A stretch of 11,193 nucleotides of DNA from NCBI GenBank assembly GCA_023387715.1, contig JAEWHQ010000207.1, positions 1 to 11,193 of the forward strand, in the 5' to 3' direction. Shown here in pieces: positions 1-8,196 of the stretch. The DNA comes from Pseudomonadota bacterium (lineage in GTDB: Bacteria > Pseudomonadota > Alphaproteobacteria > Rhizobiales > Rhizobiaceae). Position numbers and translations under genes: made by a program. Each line of letters begins with the position of its first letter. Position 1 is the first letter of the stretch. The notes beneath the pieces are model-generated. The model was not told where the DNA came from. It did no database searches and was given only the letters and a program-made list of their open reading frames with translations.

Positions 1-423
1 GAATATGGCGGCGTGATCAAGCATGGCGCGAAATTGCTCTTTGCTTATTCACAGGCCACCGTCCCGATGGTCACACTCATTACCCGCAAAGCCTATGGCG
101 GTGCTTATGACGTGATGGCTTCCAAACATATCGGCGCTGATATCAACTATGCATGGCCAACGGCAGAAATTGCTGTGATGGGTGCAAAAGGCGCCACCGA
201 AATTCTCTATCGCTCGGAACTGAATGATCCGGAAAAAATCGCGGAACGCACAGCGGAATACGAAACCCGTTTTGCCAATCCGTTTGTGGCAGCAGAACGC
301 GGCTTTATCGATGAGGTCATCATGCCTCATTCATCGCGCCGCCGTACCGCCCGTGCCTTTGCTTCGCTGCGCAACAAGCGCACTGAAAAGCGCTGGCGCA
401 AGCACGATACAATTCCACTGTGA
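1..423 (+). CDS. pccB: Propionyl-CoA carboxylase beta subunit, C-terminal part (5' end outside window)
   Basis: This is the last 140 residues of the carboxyltransferase (beta) subunit of propionyl-CoA carboxylase, which moves the carboxyl group from carboxybiotin to propionyl-CoA to give (S)-methylmalonyl-CoA in the cytoplasm. The frame is open from base 1 and ends at TGA 421-423. It carries the conserved C-terminal carboxyltransferase sequences [30 protein letters not shown] and [18 protein letters not shown], and ends in the typical KHDTIPL tail, so nothing is missing at the 3' end. The full family protein is about 510 residues, so roughly 370 lie upstream. pccA follows after 45 bases with no terminator between them, which suggests one transcript. 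Related acetyl-CoA or methylmalonyl-CoA carboxyltransferases share these motifs; the pccA and mutase neighbours favour propionyl-CoA. Confidence 0.95.
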   Translation, partial: EYGGVIKHGAKLLFAYSQATVPMVTLITRKAYGGAYDVMASKHIGADINYAWPTAEIAVMGAKGATEILYRSELNDPEKIAERTAEYETRFANPFVAAERGFIDEVIMPHSSRRRTARAFASLRNKRTEKRWRKHDTIPL

Positions 424-468
424 TTTTTTCCCTCGGGCTTAAACCATTCAACCGAAGCTGGATTTAAT

Positions 469-2472
469 ATGTTTAAAAAAATTCTCATTGCTAACCGAGG
501 TGAAATTGCCTGTCGCGTCATCAAAACCGCGAAGAAAATGGGCATTGCCACAGTTGCTGTTTATTCAGATGCCGACCGAAACGCGCTTCATGTCTCAATG
601 GCTGATGAAGCTATCCATATCGGCCCTGCACCATCCAACCAGTCCTATATTGTCATCGACAAAATTCTGGACGCCATTCGTCAAACCGGCGCTGATGCTG
701 TTCATCCGGGCTATGGTTTTCTGTCAGAAAATCCGGCTTTTGCCGCAGCACTCGACAAGCTCGGCGTGGCTTTCATTGGCCCGCCAGAAGGCGCAATTCT
801 TGCAATGGGTGATAAAATCACCTCGAAAAAACTGGCCTCTGAGGCGGGCGTTTCCACAGTTCCCGGCCATATGGGGCTGATTGAAAGTGCTGATGAAGCG
901 GTTAAAATTGCTTCCAATATCGGCTATCCGGTGATGATCAAGGCCTCTGCCGGCGGCGGCGGCAAGGGCATGCGTATTGCCGAGAATGATTTAGAGGCGC
1001 GTGAAGGCTTTCAGGCGGCCAAAAATGAGGCTAAAAACTCATTCGGTGACGACCGTATTTTCATTGAAAAATTCGTCACTCAGCCGCGCCATATCGAAAT
1101 TCAGGTGCTTGGCGACAAGCATGGCAATATTATTTATCTGGGTGAGCGTGAATGTTCCATTCAGCGCCGCAATCAAAAAGTAGTTGAAGAAGCGCCATCA
1201 CCATTTTTGGATGAAGCAACACGCCGCGCCATGGGCGAGCAGGCTGTGGCACTGGCTGCTGCCGTTGGCTATCATTCAGCCGGTACGGTTGAATTCATCG
1301 TTGATGGTTCACGCAACTTCTACTTCCTCGAAATGAACACCCGTTTGCAGGTCGAACATCCGGTAACCGAACTTATCACCGGCATTGATCTTGTTGAGCA
1401 GATGATCCGCGTCGCAGCCGGTGAAAAACTGGCAATTGCCCAAGCTGATGTAAAGCTTAATGGATGGGCAATTGAAAGCCGTCTTTACGCTGAGGATCCA
1501 TATCGCAACTTCCTGCCATCAATTGGCCGCCTCACCCGCTACCGCCCGCCAAGCGAAGGCAAAAAGCTTGACGGCACCATTGTGCGCAATGATACCGGCG
1601 TTTATGAAGGCGGCGAAATTTCCATGTATTACGACCCGATGGTCGCAAAACTTTGCACATGGGCACCCAATCGCATCACAGCCATTGACGCAATGAGCAG
1701 CGCTTTGGACGAGTTTGAGCTGGAAGGCATCGGCCACAATCTGCCGTTCCTGTCGGCGGTCATGCAGCACAAACGCTTCCGCGATGGCAATATCACCACT
1801 GCTTTCATTGCTGAAGAGTTTCCCGAAGGGTTCCACGGCGTTGAAGCCGATACCAAAACCGCACAAAAACTGGCAGCGGTTGCAGCCTTCATCAATAAAA
1901 TCGTGCAGGAACGCGCCGCCCAAATCAGCGGCCGTTTGAGCGACCATTTAGCACCTCTTGCCAAAGAATGGGTTGTCAGCTTAGGCCACCAATCCATTGC
2001 GCTCACCATGGAGGAGTATGAAGCCGGTTTGCGTGTGCTGATCGGAGCTGACACTGTGCTGCATGTGACAAGCCAGTGGAAACCAGGTGATCAGCTTGGC
2101 ACCTTCAATATCGACGGCGAAACGCTCGGCGTTAAAGTAGACATTAACGGCAATGCTTTGCGCCTGCGCTATCGTGGTATTGACATCAAATCATTTGTGC
2201 GCCGTCCACGTGTAGCGAAGTTGGCGGGGCTGATGCCGGTTAAGCAAGCACCTGATACATCCAAGATGCTATTGTGCCCGATGCCAGGTGTGATAACCTC
2301 CATTCATGTCGCGGAGGGCGATCATGTGGAGGCAGGACAAGCATTGGCAATTGTTGAAGCAATGAAAATGGAAAACACCTTGCGCGCAGAAAAAAGCGGC
2401 GTGGTGAAGCGTGTACTGGCATCTGCCGGTCAAAGTCTGGCTGTTGATGAGCTTATTCTGGAGTTCATTTAA
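469..2472 (+). CDS. pccA: Propionyl-CoA carboxylase alpha subunit (biotin carboxylase and biotin carrier)
   Basis: This 667-residue protein carboxylates its own biotin with ATP and bicarbonate and hands the carboxyl group to the beta subunit encoded upstream. The biotin carboxylase domain fills about residues 1-446: the N-terminal [16 protein letters not shown], the ATP-grasp glycine loop GGGGKGM at 162-168, [12 protein letters not shown] at 226-237, and the active-site stretch [14 protein letters not shown] at 288-301. About residues 480-590 fit the linking BT domain that holds alpha to beta in propionyl-CoA carboxylases. The C-terminal biotinyl domain carries EAMKMEN, with Lys633 as the biotinylation site. 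The length matches alphaproteobacterial PccA, and the BT-like region argues against a plain acetyl-CoA carboxylase AccC. The start at ATG 469 gives the family N-terminus. The Shine-Dalgarno sequence is weak (a GGA about 6 bases before the start), so translation may lean on pccB. Confidence 0.96.
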   Translation: MFKKILIANRGEIACRVIKTAKKMGIATVAVYSDADRNALHVSMADEAIHIGPAPSNQSYIVIDKILDAIRQTGADAVHPGYGFLSENPAFAAALDKLGVAFIGPPEGAILAMGDKITSKKLASEAGVSTVPGHMGLIESADEAVKIASNIGYPVMIKASAGGGGKGMRIAENDLEAREGFQAAKNEAKNSFGDDRIFIEKFVTQPRHIEIQVLGDKHGNIIYLGERECSIQRRNQKVVEEAPSPFLDEATRRAMGEQAVALAAAVGYHSAGTVEFIVDGSRNFYFLEMNTRLQVEHPVTELITGIDLVEQMIRVAAGEKLAIAQADVKLNGWAIESRLYAEDPYRNFLPSIGRLTRYRPPSEGKKLDGTIVRNDTGVYEGGEISMYYDPMVAKLCTWAPNRITAIDAMSSALDEFELEGIGHNLPFLSAVMQHKRFRDGNITTAFIAEEFPEGFHGVEADTKTAQKLAAVAAFINKIVQERAAQISGRLSDHLAPLAKEWVVSLGHQSIALTMEEYEAGLRVLIGADTVLHVTSQWKPGDQLGTFNIDGETLGVKVDINGNALRLRYRGIDIKSFVRRPRVAKLAGLMPVKQAPDTSKMLLCPMPGVITSIHVAEGDHVEAGQALAIVEAMKMENTLRAEKSGVVKRVLASAGQSLAVDELILEFI

Positions 2473-2474
2473 TG
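2460..2474 (+). promoter_or_regulatory. Ribosome binding site and TAATG stop-start overlap, pccA/mutase
   Basis: The pccA stop codon TAA (2470-2472) shares its last A with the mutase ATG (2472-2474). A GGAG at 2460-2463 lies 8 bases before that ATG, inside the final codons of pccA. This fixes the mutase start and suggests translational coupling, so that terminating pccA ribosomes restart on the mutase. Confidence 0.8.
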
Positions 2475-4616
2475 ACGGATAAAGTAAAAATTGACGATTG
2501 GCAGAAGCTGGCGGAGAAAGAGATCAAACGATCTCCTGACACGCTGACATGGCAAACACCGGAAGGTATTCCGGTGAAGCCACTCTATACAGCCGATGAT
2601 CTGGAGCGCGTGCAACATCTGGACACGCTGCCCGGTTTTGCACCATTCGTGCGTGGCCCCCGCGCCACCATGTACGCCGGCCGTCCCTGGACAATCCGCC
2701 AATATGCCGGTTTTTCCACTGCCGAAGCTTCCAATGCTTTTTATAAACGCAATCTGGCTGCCGGACAAAAAGGCTTATCGGTTGCCTTTGATCTGGCAAC
2801 ACATCGCGGCTATGACAGCGATCATCCGCGCGTTGTCGGCGATGTCGGTAAAGCAGGTGTGGCAATCGACAGTGTCGAGGATATGAAAATCCTCTTTGAC
2901 GGTATTCCGCTCAAAGACATGTCAGTTTCCATGACGATGAATGGCGCGGTTATTCCGATCCTCGCCAATTTCATTGTCGCAGGCGAAGAACAAGGCTGCT
3001 CACGTACCGAGCTTTCCGGCACCATTCAGAATGATATTCTGAAAGAGTTCATGGTGCGTAACACCTATATTTATCCCCCTGAGCCATCCATGCGGATTAT
3101 CGCGGATATTATCGAATATACCGCTAAAGAAATGCCGCGCTTTAATTCGATTTCCATTTCCGGCTATCATATGCAGGAAGCGGGGTCGACATTGGTGCAG
3201 GAGCTGGCTTTCACCCTGGCAGACGGACGCGAATATGTACGCGCAGCCTTGAAAAAAGGCTTGAATGTTGATGATTTTGCCGGACGCCTATCTTTCTTCT
3301 TCGCCATCGGCATGAACTTCTTCATGGAAGCAGCAAAGCTTCGCGCCGCGCGTTTGCTTTGGACGCGTATCATGGAAGAGTTTGAGCCGAAAAAGGCTTC
3401 CTCATTGATGCTGCGCACCCACTGCCAAACTTCCGGAGTGTCGTTGCAGGAACAAGACCCGTATAACAACGTCATCCGCACCGCCTATGAAGCAATGTCG
3501 GCAGCCCTTGGCGGCACACAATCGCTTCACACCAACGCGCTTGATGAGGCGATTGCGCTGCCGACCGAATTTTCGGCACGTATTGCACGTAATACGCAGC
3601 TTATTTTGCAGCATGAAACCGGCATCACCAATGTGGTGGATCCGCTGGCTGGTTCTTATTATGTCGAGAGCCTGACCCATGATCTGGCAGAAAAAGCATG
3701 GGCGCTCATTGAAGAAGTGGAAGCACTCGGCGGCATGACCAAAGCGGTTGCCACCGGTATGCCAAAACGCCTGATTGAAGAAGCTGCAACACGGCGTCAG
3801 GCTGCGGTTGACCGCGGCGATGAAGTGATCGTCGGCGTCAATAAATATCGTCTCGAAAATGAAGACCAGCTCGATATTCTCGAGATTGATAATACGGCTG
3901 TGCGACTGGCGCAGATTGAGCGCATCGAAAAAATGAAGCGCAATCGTGATGCTGTTAAAGTAGAAGCAGCACTCAAAGCCTTGACGGAAGTTGCCCGCAC
4001 CCGCGAAGGCAATATTCTGGAAGCCGCCGTGGAAGCCGCGCGTCAACGTGCAACAGTTGGCGAAATTTCCGACGCAATGCGCGCGGTTTATGGTGACCAT
4101 GCGGCAATACCGGAAGTGGTCAGTGATGTTTATGGCGACGCCTATGATGGCGACCCTGAATATCAGACATTGGTGGAACGCTTAGGCGAATTCTCACAAG
4201 CCTTAAGTCAGAAACCCAAAATTATGGTTGCCAAACTTGGTCAGGATGGCCATGACCGCGGCGCCAAAATCATCGCCTCCGCCTTTGGCGATATGGGTTT
4301 TGATGTGCTGGCTGGGCCACTCTTCCAGACACCGGAAGAAGCAGCCGACATGGCCGTACAGCAAAAAGTGCATGTGGTCGGAATGTCATCACTGGCAGCT
4401 GGTCATAAAACGCTCGCTCCGCAGCTTATCAAAGCTTTGAAAGAACGCGGTGCTGGTCAGGTTATTGTAGTGGTTGGCGGCGTTATTCCGCGCCAAGACT
4501 ATGATCATCTTTATGAAAATGGTGTTTCAGCCGTTTTTGGCCCTGGCACCAATGTGATGGAAGCCGCACGCACCGTGCTTGATCTTCTCGAAGGCAAACG
4601 CCCGAACACATTGTAA
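2472..4616 (+). CDS. Methylmalonyl-CoA mutase, single-chain, adenosylcobalamin-dependent
   Basis: This 714-residue enzyme rearranges (R)-methylmalonyl-CoA to succinyl-CoA by a radical route that needs coenzyme B12, the last step of propionyl-CoA assimilation. The N-terminal barrel (about residues 1-550) holds [11 protein letters not shown] (71-81), [31 protein letters not shown] and SGYHMQEAG. By alignment from memory, Tyr78, Arg196 and His233 match the active-site Tyr89, Arg207 and His244 of the Propionibacterium enzyme. The C-terminal B12 domain (about 582-714) has the base-off signature DGHDRG starting at Asp592, with His594 as the lower cobalt ligand, then GMSSLAAGH and VVVGGVIP. The length and complete motifs indicate the catalytic (MutB/ScpA-type) chain working as a homodimer rather than the inactive MutA partner. 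Rhizobia name this gene bhbA and others mcm, mutB or scpA, so I leave the symbol blank. It overlaps pccA by one base and is followed by a strong terminator. Confidence 0.96.
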   Translation: MTDKVKIDDWQKLAEKEIKRSPDTLTWQTPEGIPVKPLYTADDLERVQHLDTLPGFAPFVRGPRATMYAGRPWTIRQYAGFSTAEASNAFYKRNLAAGQKGLSVAFDLATHRGYDSDHPRVVGDVGKAGVAIDSVEDMKILFDGIPLKDMSVSMTMNGAVIPILANFIVAGEEQGCSRTELSGTIQNDILKEFMVRNTYIYPPEPSMRIIADIIEYTAKEMPRFNSISISGYHMQEAGSTLVQELAFTLADGREYVRAALKKGLNVDDFAGRLSFFFAIGMNFFMEAAKLRAARLLWTRIMEEFEPKKASSLMLRTHCQTSGVSLQEQDPYNNVIRTAYEAMSAALGGTQSLHTNALDEAIALPTEFSARIARNTQLILQHETGITNVVDPLAGSYYVESLTHDLAEKAWALIEEVEALGGMTKAVATGMPKRLIEEAATRRQAAVDRGDEVIVGVNKYRLENEDQLDILEIDNTAVRLAQIERIEKMKRNRDAVKVEAALKALTEVARTREGNILEAAVEAARQRATVGEISDAMRAVYGDHAAIPEVVSDVYGDAYDGDPEYQTLVERLGEFSQALSQKPKIMVAKLGQDGHDRGAKIIASAFGDMGFDVLAGPLFQTPEEAADMAVQQKVHVVGMSSLAAGHKTLAPQLIKALKERGAGQVIVVVGGVIPRQDYDHLYENGVSAVFGPGTNVMEAARTVLDLLEGKRPNTL

Positions 4617-4620
4617 AACT

Positions 4621-4654
4621 AAAAAGCTCCCGAACCTTATTTGGGAGTTTTTTT
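4621..4654. terminator. Bidirectional intrinsic terminator between convergent operons
   Basis: CTCCC (4627-4631) pairs with GGGAG (4643-4647) around an 11-base loop. A G-U pair and an A run (4621-4625) pairing with the T run (4648-4654) extend the stem. The T run after the stem ends the mutase transcript on the plus strand. The A run becomes a U tract for minus-strand transcripts leaving the TSUP gene, whose stop lies at 4662-4664. It sits 4 bases after the mutase stop. Confidence 0.85.
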
Positions 4655-4661
4655 ATAAGCG

Positions 4662-5429
4662 CTAAATATCTGCAACGAGCGTAAAAAATGCAGGTATGGC
4701 CAATGAAGCGCCAGATAAAAATAATAAAACAAATGCTAATCGCCGCAGGGCGACCGGTGAAAGCGGCGACGGAAAACGTCGTGCCAGATATGTGCACAAG
4801 ATAACCGCCGGTATCGCCAGTAAACTCCACCAAAATCCGCCCGTCGGCATCTCCCCTGTAAATGTCACAGTGCCAAGGCGCAGCAATGCGTTTAAGCCGA
4901 AAACTGCAACCAGCGTCTCGCGGATAACTGTAAGCCTTAAAGGCTGCCGGTATAAATGATAAACTAATGGCGGCCCTGCCGTTGAAAACAAACCTCCCAT
5001 AAGTCCGGCAAATGAACCAAAAAATACAAACGAACCCGCGGACGAACGCTTTTCTAATGGTGTTGGCTTCATCAGCAATTGAATGCTGGAGATGATAATA
5101 AAAATGCCCAGCACCAATTTCAACCAATTGACGGAACTGCCCAGCAACAACCCCAGCAACCAATAGCCTACCAGCAAAAAGAAAAGGCTCGGAACGATAA
5201 TCAGGGTAAATTCACGCTTGGCTATATCACGCCAACCTTTTGCCAGCACTTGAACCGCATTGATAATTGTTAAAAAGCTCACCAATATCGCCGCTTCATC
5301 GATCGGCATGATAGAGCCCAGCGCAATGCCGCCCATCATAATAAGCCCAAGCGCAAAGCCTGTTAAAGTTTGCATATAGGCTGCCAGCCCCGCCAGTAGC
5401 AAAAGCGCTGCTATATTTACCGGGTCCAT
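4662..5429 (-). CDS. TSUP (TauE/SafE) family membrane permease
   Basis: This 255-residue protein is almost entirely hydrophobic, with about eight predicted membrane helices, placing it in the inner membrane. It has the TSUP pattern: an N-terminal helix with TGFALGLI, then in the second half GLMGGLFSTAGPPLVYHLY, the family glycine/proline motif GxxGGxxxxxGPP. TSUP proteins export or import small sulfur or organic anions such as sulfite, sulfoacetate or thiosulfate; most members are not assigned. It is the last gene of the minus-strand run, 90 bases after the cofactor fusion gene, and ends just before the shared terminator. The start at ATG 5429 gives a sensible short N-terminus (MDPVNIAALLLL), but its ribosome site is weak (GAAAG about 10 bases before). 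I recall TSUP genes near xdh-type clusters in rhizobia, so a link to molybdenum hydroxylase metabolism is possible. The substrate is unknown. Confidence 0.88.
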   Translation of the reverse strand: MDPVNIAALLLLAGLAAYMQTLTGFALGLIMMGGIALGSIMPIDEAAILVSFLTIINAVQVLAKGWRDIAKREFTLIIVPSLFFLLVGYWLLGLLLGSSVNWLKLVLGIFIIISSIQLLMKPTPLEKRSSAGSFVFFGSFAGLMGGLFSTAGPPLVYHLYRQPLRLTVIRETLVAVFGLNALLRLGTVTFTGEMPTGGFWWSLLAIPAVILCTYLARRFPSPLSPVALRRLAFVLLFLSGASLAIPAFFTLVADI

Positions 5430-5473
5430 AATTTTTATGCTTTCAGATTATTTTAGATAAAGTGGGATCAAAT

Positions 5474-5515
5474 TTTGCTATATTAATATGCACTGAAATC
5501 CAATCATTTAGCAAA
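5474..5515. repeat. Short inverted repeat with inner palindrome in the gap before the TSUP gene
   Basis: Perfect 7-base arms TTTGCTA (5474-5480) and TAGCAAA (5509-5515) flank 28 bases that begin with most of the 10-base palindrome ATATTAATAT (5480-5489). The whole 5430-5519 gap is much more AT-rich than the flanking genes. There is no U tract after the arms, so it does not look like a terminator. It could be an operator or belong to an internal promoter for the TSUP gene, but chance is possible in AT-rich DNA. Confidence 0.3.
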
Positions 5516-5519
5516 TACA

Positions 5520-7160
5520 CTATGAATATAAGTTCATCGTTGAAAGCCGACTGTCAGCCCAGTAGCCGCCAGCTTTTTCCAAAGCTTCGGCAGTATCAAC
5601 ATCACTCAAGGCTGCCTCGCCGATTTCCACATCAATCACTTGCACTTCACTTGTTTCAATCAACTTACGTGCGCCGCGATCACCTTGTAATTGCCCAAGC
5701 TTTTCAAACAAATGAGCAGGAATAATCACCGGATTACCAGCTTCACTATTACATGTGGCGCGAATAACCGCATTGTGCCGGCTCTTATCAAATGCCGCCA
5801 GCATCTGCCTGATATGATGCGCTTTCACATGCGGCATATCACCAAGCTGGATCATCAACCCTGTGGCCGATGCCGGCAAATGATCAAGCGCTGCCTTGAT
5901 CGATGTTGAAAGCCCTTGGTTGTAATCCGGGTTTAAAATAGTTTTGATGGTAAGATGATGAAGTGCCAGATCAATTTCCTCTGCCATATGACCAAGCACC
6001 ACAATAACCGGACGCCCGCCACCGGCAATGGCAGCCTCCACGGAACGGCGCACCAATGGCACACCATCAAAATGCGCCAGCAATTTATTACGCGCGCCCA
6101 TTCTGCTCGAACGCCCAGCCGCCAGAACCGCAATAGCCACGTCACCCTGATGATCTATTTTGACCATTTCGCGTGGCGACGGACGATTTGGAATTTCTGA
6201 CAAGATACCCCCCACTCCCATGCCCGCAATCATCCGGTCATCAACTTTAAGATCGGCCATCAGCCGGTCGAGAATCCAATCAAAGCCGTTTTCTTTTGGG
6301 CTCCTTGAACAACCCGGCGCCCCTAAAACAGGCTTATGGCCGTGACTTGCCAGAATGAGCAAATTGCCCGGATCAACCGGCATGCCAATCCGCTCAACCC
6401 TGCCCCCTGCAAGCCGGATGGCTTGCGGCACAATATCATCAGGATCACACACAGCGGAAGCTCCAAAGATCACTGCCATATCAGCATTTTTTAATGTCTG
6501 TTTGATCGCCTCTGCCACAAAGGGTGCGTGATGTTCGACACGCATTTCGCTCACCAAATCTCCGCCATTGAGCTCAATACGTTTGGCCGTGACCTTGGCC
6601 GTCTTGTCAAGAATACTGGTTTTAAGATTTGGCAAAACCGTCTGGATCAAGCCGATTTTTTTAGGCGCGAATGGCTTAACCGCAAAGGCTTGTTGTCTGA
6701 TCGCCAGACTTTGCACATGTTGCATATGCAGCTGATCAACAGCAAAAGGAATGATTTTAACGGTTGCCACCAGCATATCCGCAGTGGTGCGAGTAAAAGG
6801 TACAAGTGTTGACAAGGTGATGGAGCTGTCCACACGGTTGATCGCATGTATAAGCTCTTCGGAAACTGTAAATAACCCGGCTTTTTCTGCGTAGAAATTA
6901 ACGCGCCCGGTGGTGGCAAGGCCAGCGCGGATATGGGAAAAAGACAAGCAATCGGCAATGCGCCGTGCGGCATCATCCTCGCCGATATCAAGCCCTTCCA
7001 GCCTTACCGCCAGCACATCCATGTGCCCCGCTGACCGGATATATTCGAGATCGCTGCGGCTTAAAACCGTGCCTTTTTTGATCACCTTATTATCCGTGAT
7101 AATTGTATGGGCAAGGATGGCTCCCAATGCATCATTCAGGGCTAAGCGACCGAACTGCAT
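5520..7160 (-). CDS. Molybdenum cofactor protein: MoeA-like molybdopterin-binding domain fused to MocA-like cytidylyltransferase
   Basis: This 546-residue two-domain protein probably acts late in molybdenum cofactor maturation in the cytoplasm, adding a nucleotide (probably CMP, giving the cytosine dinucleotide form used by xanthine/CO dehydrogenase-type enzymes). Residues 1-330 resemble MoeA: an N-terminal part with DALGAILAHTI and KKGTVLSRSD, then a MoCF-type domain from about 168 with VIFGASAVCDPDD (230-242), GMPVDPGNLLIL (259-270) and VLGAPGCSRSP (278-288). Residues 340-546 are a MobA/MocA nucleotidyltransferase with the signature LAAGRSSRMG (346-355) followed by Lys359, the QLGDMP segment (438-443) with its metal-binding aspartate, NPVIIP (476-481), GDRGAR (493-498) and DVDTAE (520-525). 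I recall such proteins annotated in Rhizobiales as molybdopterin-binding/glycosyltransferase family 2. The start at 7160 has GGAA 6 bases upstream and lies 3 bases after the xdhC stop. The nucleotide preference is inferred from the XdhC and CoxG neighbours. Confidence 0.9.
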   Translation of the reverse strand: MQFGRLALNDALGAILAHTIITDNKVIKKGTVLSRSDLEYIRSAGHMDVLAVRLEGLDIGEDDAARRIADCLSFSHIRAGLATTGRVNFYAEKAGLFTVSEELIHAINRVDSSITLSTLVPFTRTTADMLVATVKIIPFAVDQLHMQHVQSLAIRQQAFAVKPFAPKKIGLIQTVLPNLKTSILDKTAKVTAKRIELNGGDLVSEMRVEHHAPFVAEAIKQTLKNADMAVIFGASAVCDPDDIVPQAIRLAGGRVERIGMPVDPGNLLILASHGHKPVLGAPGCSRSPKENGFDWILDRLMADLKVDDRMIAGMGVGGILSEIPNRPSPREMVKIDHQGDVAIAVLAAGRSSRMGARNKLLAHFDGVPLVRRSVEAAIAGGGRPVIVVLGHMAEEIDLALHHLTIKTILNPDYNQGLSTSIKAALDHLPASATGLMIQLGDMPHVKAHHIRQMLAAFDKSRHNAVIRATCNSEAGNPVIIPAHLFEKLGQLQGDRGARKLIETSEVQVIDVEIGEAALSDVDTAEALEKAGGYWADSRLSTMNLYS

Positions 7161-7163
7161 GGC

Positions 7164-8168
7164 TTATTCCGCTACGCGATTGCGGTAGGCGGCAATCACT
7201 TGCGCCAAAACTGCGATAGCAATTTCGGCAGGGCCTTGCGCTTTGATATCAAGCCCGATCGGTGCATGGATCAATGCACACTCATTTGGTGAAAAGCCTG
7301 CCTGATAAAGCCGCTCCAGCCGTTTGGCATGGGTTTTGCGACTTCCTAAAGCGCCGATATAAAAGGCTTTGGCTTGCATGGCTGCAATCAATGCCGGATC
7401 ATCAATTTTAGGATCATGGGTCAGTGCCGCAACGGCCGTATGATTATCTAACGGCTGCTTGGCAAAATAATCCTGCGGCCATTCCACATGCAAATCGGCA
7501 TCGCCAAAACGCTCCTCCGTCGCAAATGCCGATCTTGGATCAATGATCGTCACATCAAAATTGGTCAGTCTGGCGGCAACCAGCAAATTCTGGCTGATAT
7601 GCACGGCACCAATTAAAATGAGGCGCGGACGCGGAGTATAAATATTGAGAAAATAATCCTCCCCTTCAAGGTTGACCACGCCGGATTTGCCCATGCGGAT
7701 ATTTTCCAGCAACGGCTGCAATAAAACATCACCGTCAAAGAAATGCTGCTGAGCGCCGCTTTGAATATTTGTCAGCAAATAGCTGGCACGCCGGTTTTCC
7801 AGTGCCTGATAAATATCAGCAAAGACAGATGTTAATGGTGTCACCAGAATTTTAATACGCCCGCCGCATGAAAGACCAACCCGCCATGCGGTTTCATCGG
7901 CAACACCAAATTCCAGCACACGGGCTTTCCCATCCGCGATGACATCCATGGCCTGACTAATCACCTCTGTTTCCACGCAACCGCCGGAAACAGAGCCATA
8001 GAAATGAGCGTCATTATCAATCAGCAAATGACTGCCGATCGGGCATGGAGCAGAGCCCCATGTTTCAATGACTGTGGCAATGGCGGCAGGGTGTTTTTGC
8101 CTGAACCATTGCGCAGCCATCAGAAGGGGCTGAAACAACATCTCCTGTTGTGACAGTTCTGCGTTCAT
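7164..8168 (-). CDS. XdhC/CoxI-family molybdenum hydroxylase maturation protein
   Basis: This 334-residue protein belongs to the XdhC/CoxI family, whose studied members bind molybdenum cofactor, promote its sulfuration and hand it to xanthine dehydrogenase-type enzymes without being part of them. The N-terminal XdhC/CoxI domain has IETWGSAPCPIGS (35-46), GSVSGGCVE (58-66) with Cys64, and GLSCGG (98-103) with Cys101; the two cysteines are family hallmarks. The C-terminal Rossmann-like domain shows PRLILIGAVHISQ (181-193), TIIDPR (207-212), LTHDPKIDDPAL (249-260), IGALGSRKTH (271-280) and IHAPIGLDI (300-308). I chose ATG 8168 because GGGAGGGG lies just upstream and the family N-terminus starts there. 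The longer frame to 8252 would add 28 unrelated residues and overlap coxG. The gene lies between coxG (28-base gap) and the cofactor fusion gene (3-base gap), clearly one operon. Either xdhC or coxI would be a guess without the target enzyme. Confidence 0.92.
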   Translation of the reverse strand: MNAELSQQEMLFQPLLMAAQWFRQKHPAAIATVIETWGSAPCPIGSHLLIDNDAHFYGSVSGGCVETEVISQAMDVIADGKARVLEFGVADETAWRVGLSCGGRIKILVTPLTSVFADIYQALENRRASYLLTNIQSGAQQHFFDGDVLLQPLLENIRMGKSGVVNLEGEDYFLNIYTPRPRLILIGAVHISQNLLVAARLTNFDVTIIDPRSAFATEERFGDADLHVEWPQDYFAKQPLDNHTAVAALTHDPKIDDPALIAAMQAKAFYIGALGSRKTHAKRLERLYQAGFSPNECALIHAPIGLDIKAQGPAEIAIAVLAQVIAAYRNRVAE

Positions 8169-8180
8169 TGAACCCCTCCC
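8169..8180 (-). promoter_or_regulatory. Strong ribosome binding site deciding the xdhC-type start
   Basis: Read on the minus strand, GGGAGGGG (8180 down to 8173) ends 4 bases before ATG 8168. Its GGGAGG core ends 6 bases before. This purine block supports the 334-residue start over the upstream ATG at 8252, which lies inside coxG. Confidence 0.75.
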
Positions 8181-8196
8181 TTTATTGTTTAAATAT

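Noticed and set aside
424..468. T run just after the pccB stop as a terminator
   Set aside because: There is no stem before the T run, and pccB-pccA are expected to be one transcript.
3402..4100. 232-codon open frame on the minus strand inside the mutase gene
   Set aside because: It is fully antisense to a well-conserved B12 mutase, is rich in Cys, His and Phe as shadow frames are, and has no family motif.
4483..5163. 226-codon open frame on the minus strand across the mutase end and TSUP gene
   Set aside because: It crosses the terminator, overlaps the TSUP gene in another frame and shows no recognisable motif.
5474..5515. Inverted repeat as an intrinsic terminator after the cofactor fusion gene
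   Set aside because: The arms are AT-rich, the loop is 28 bases, and no U tract follows on the minus strand.
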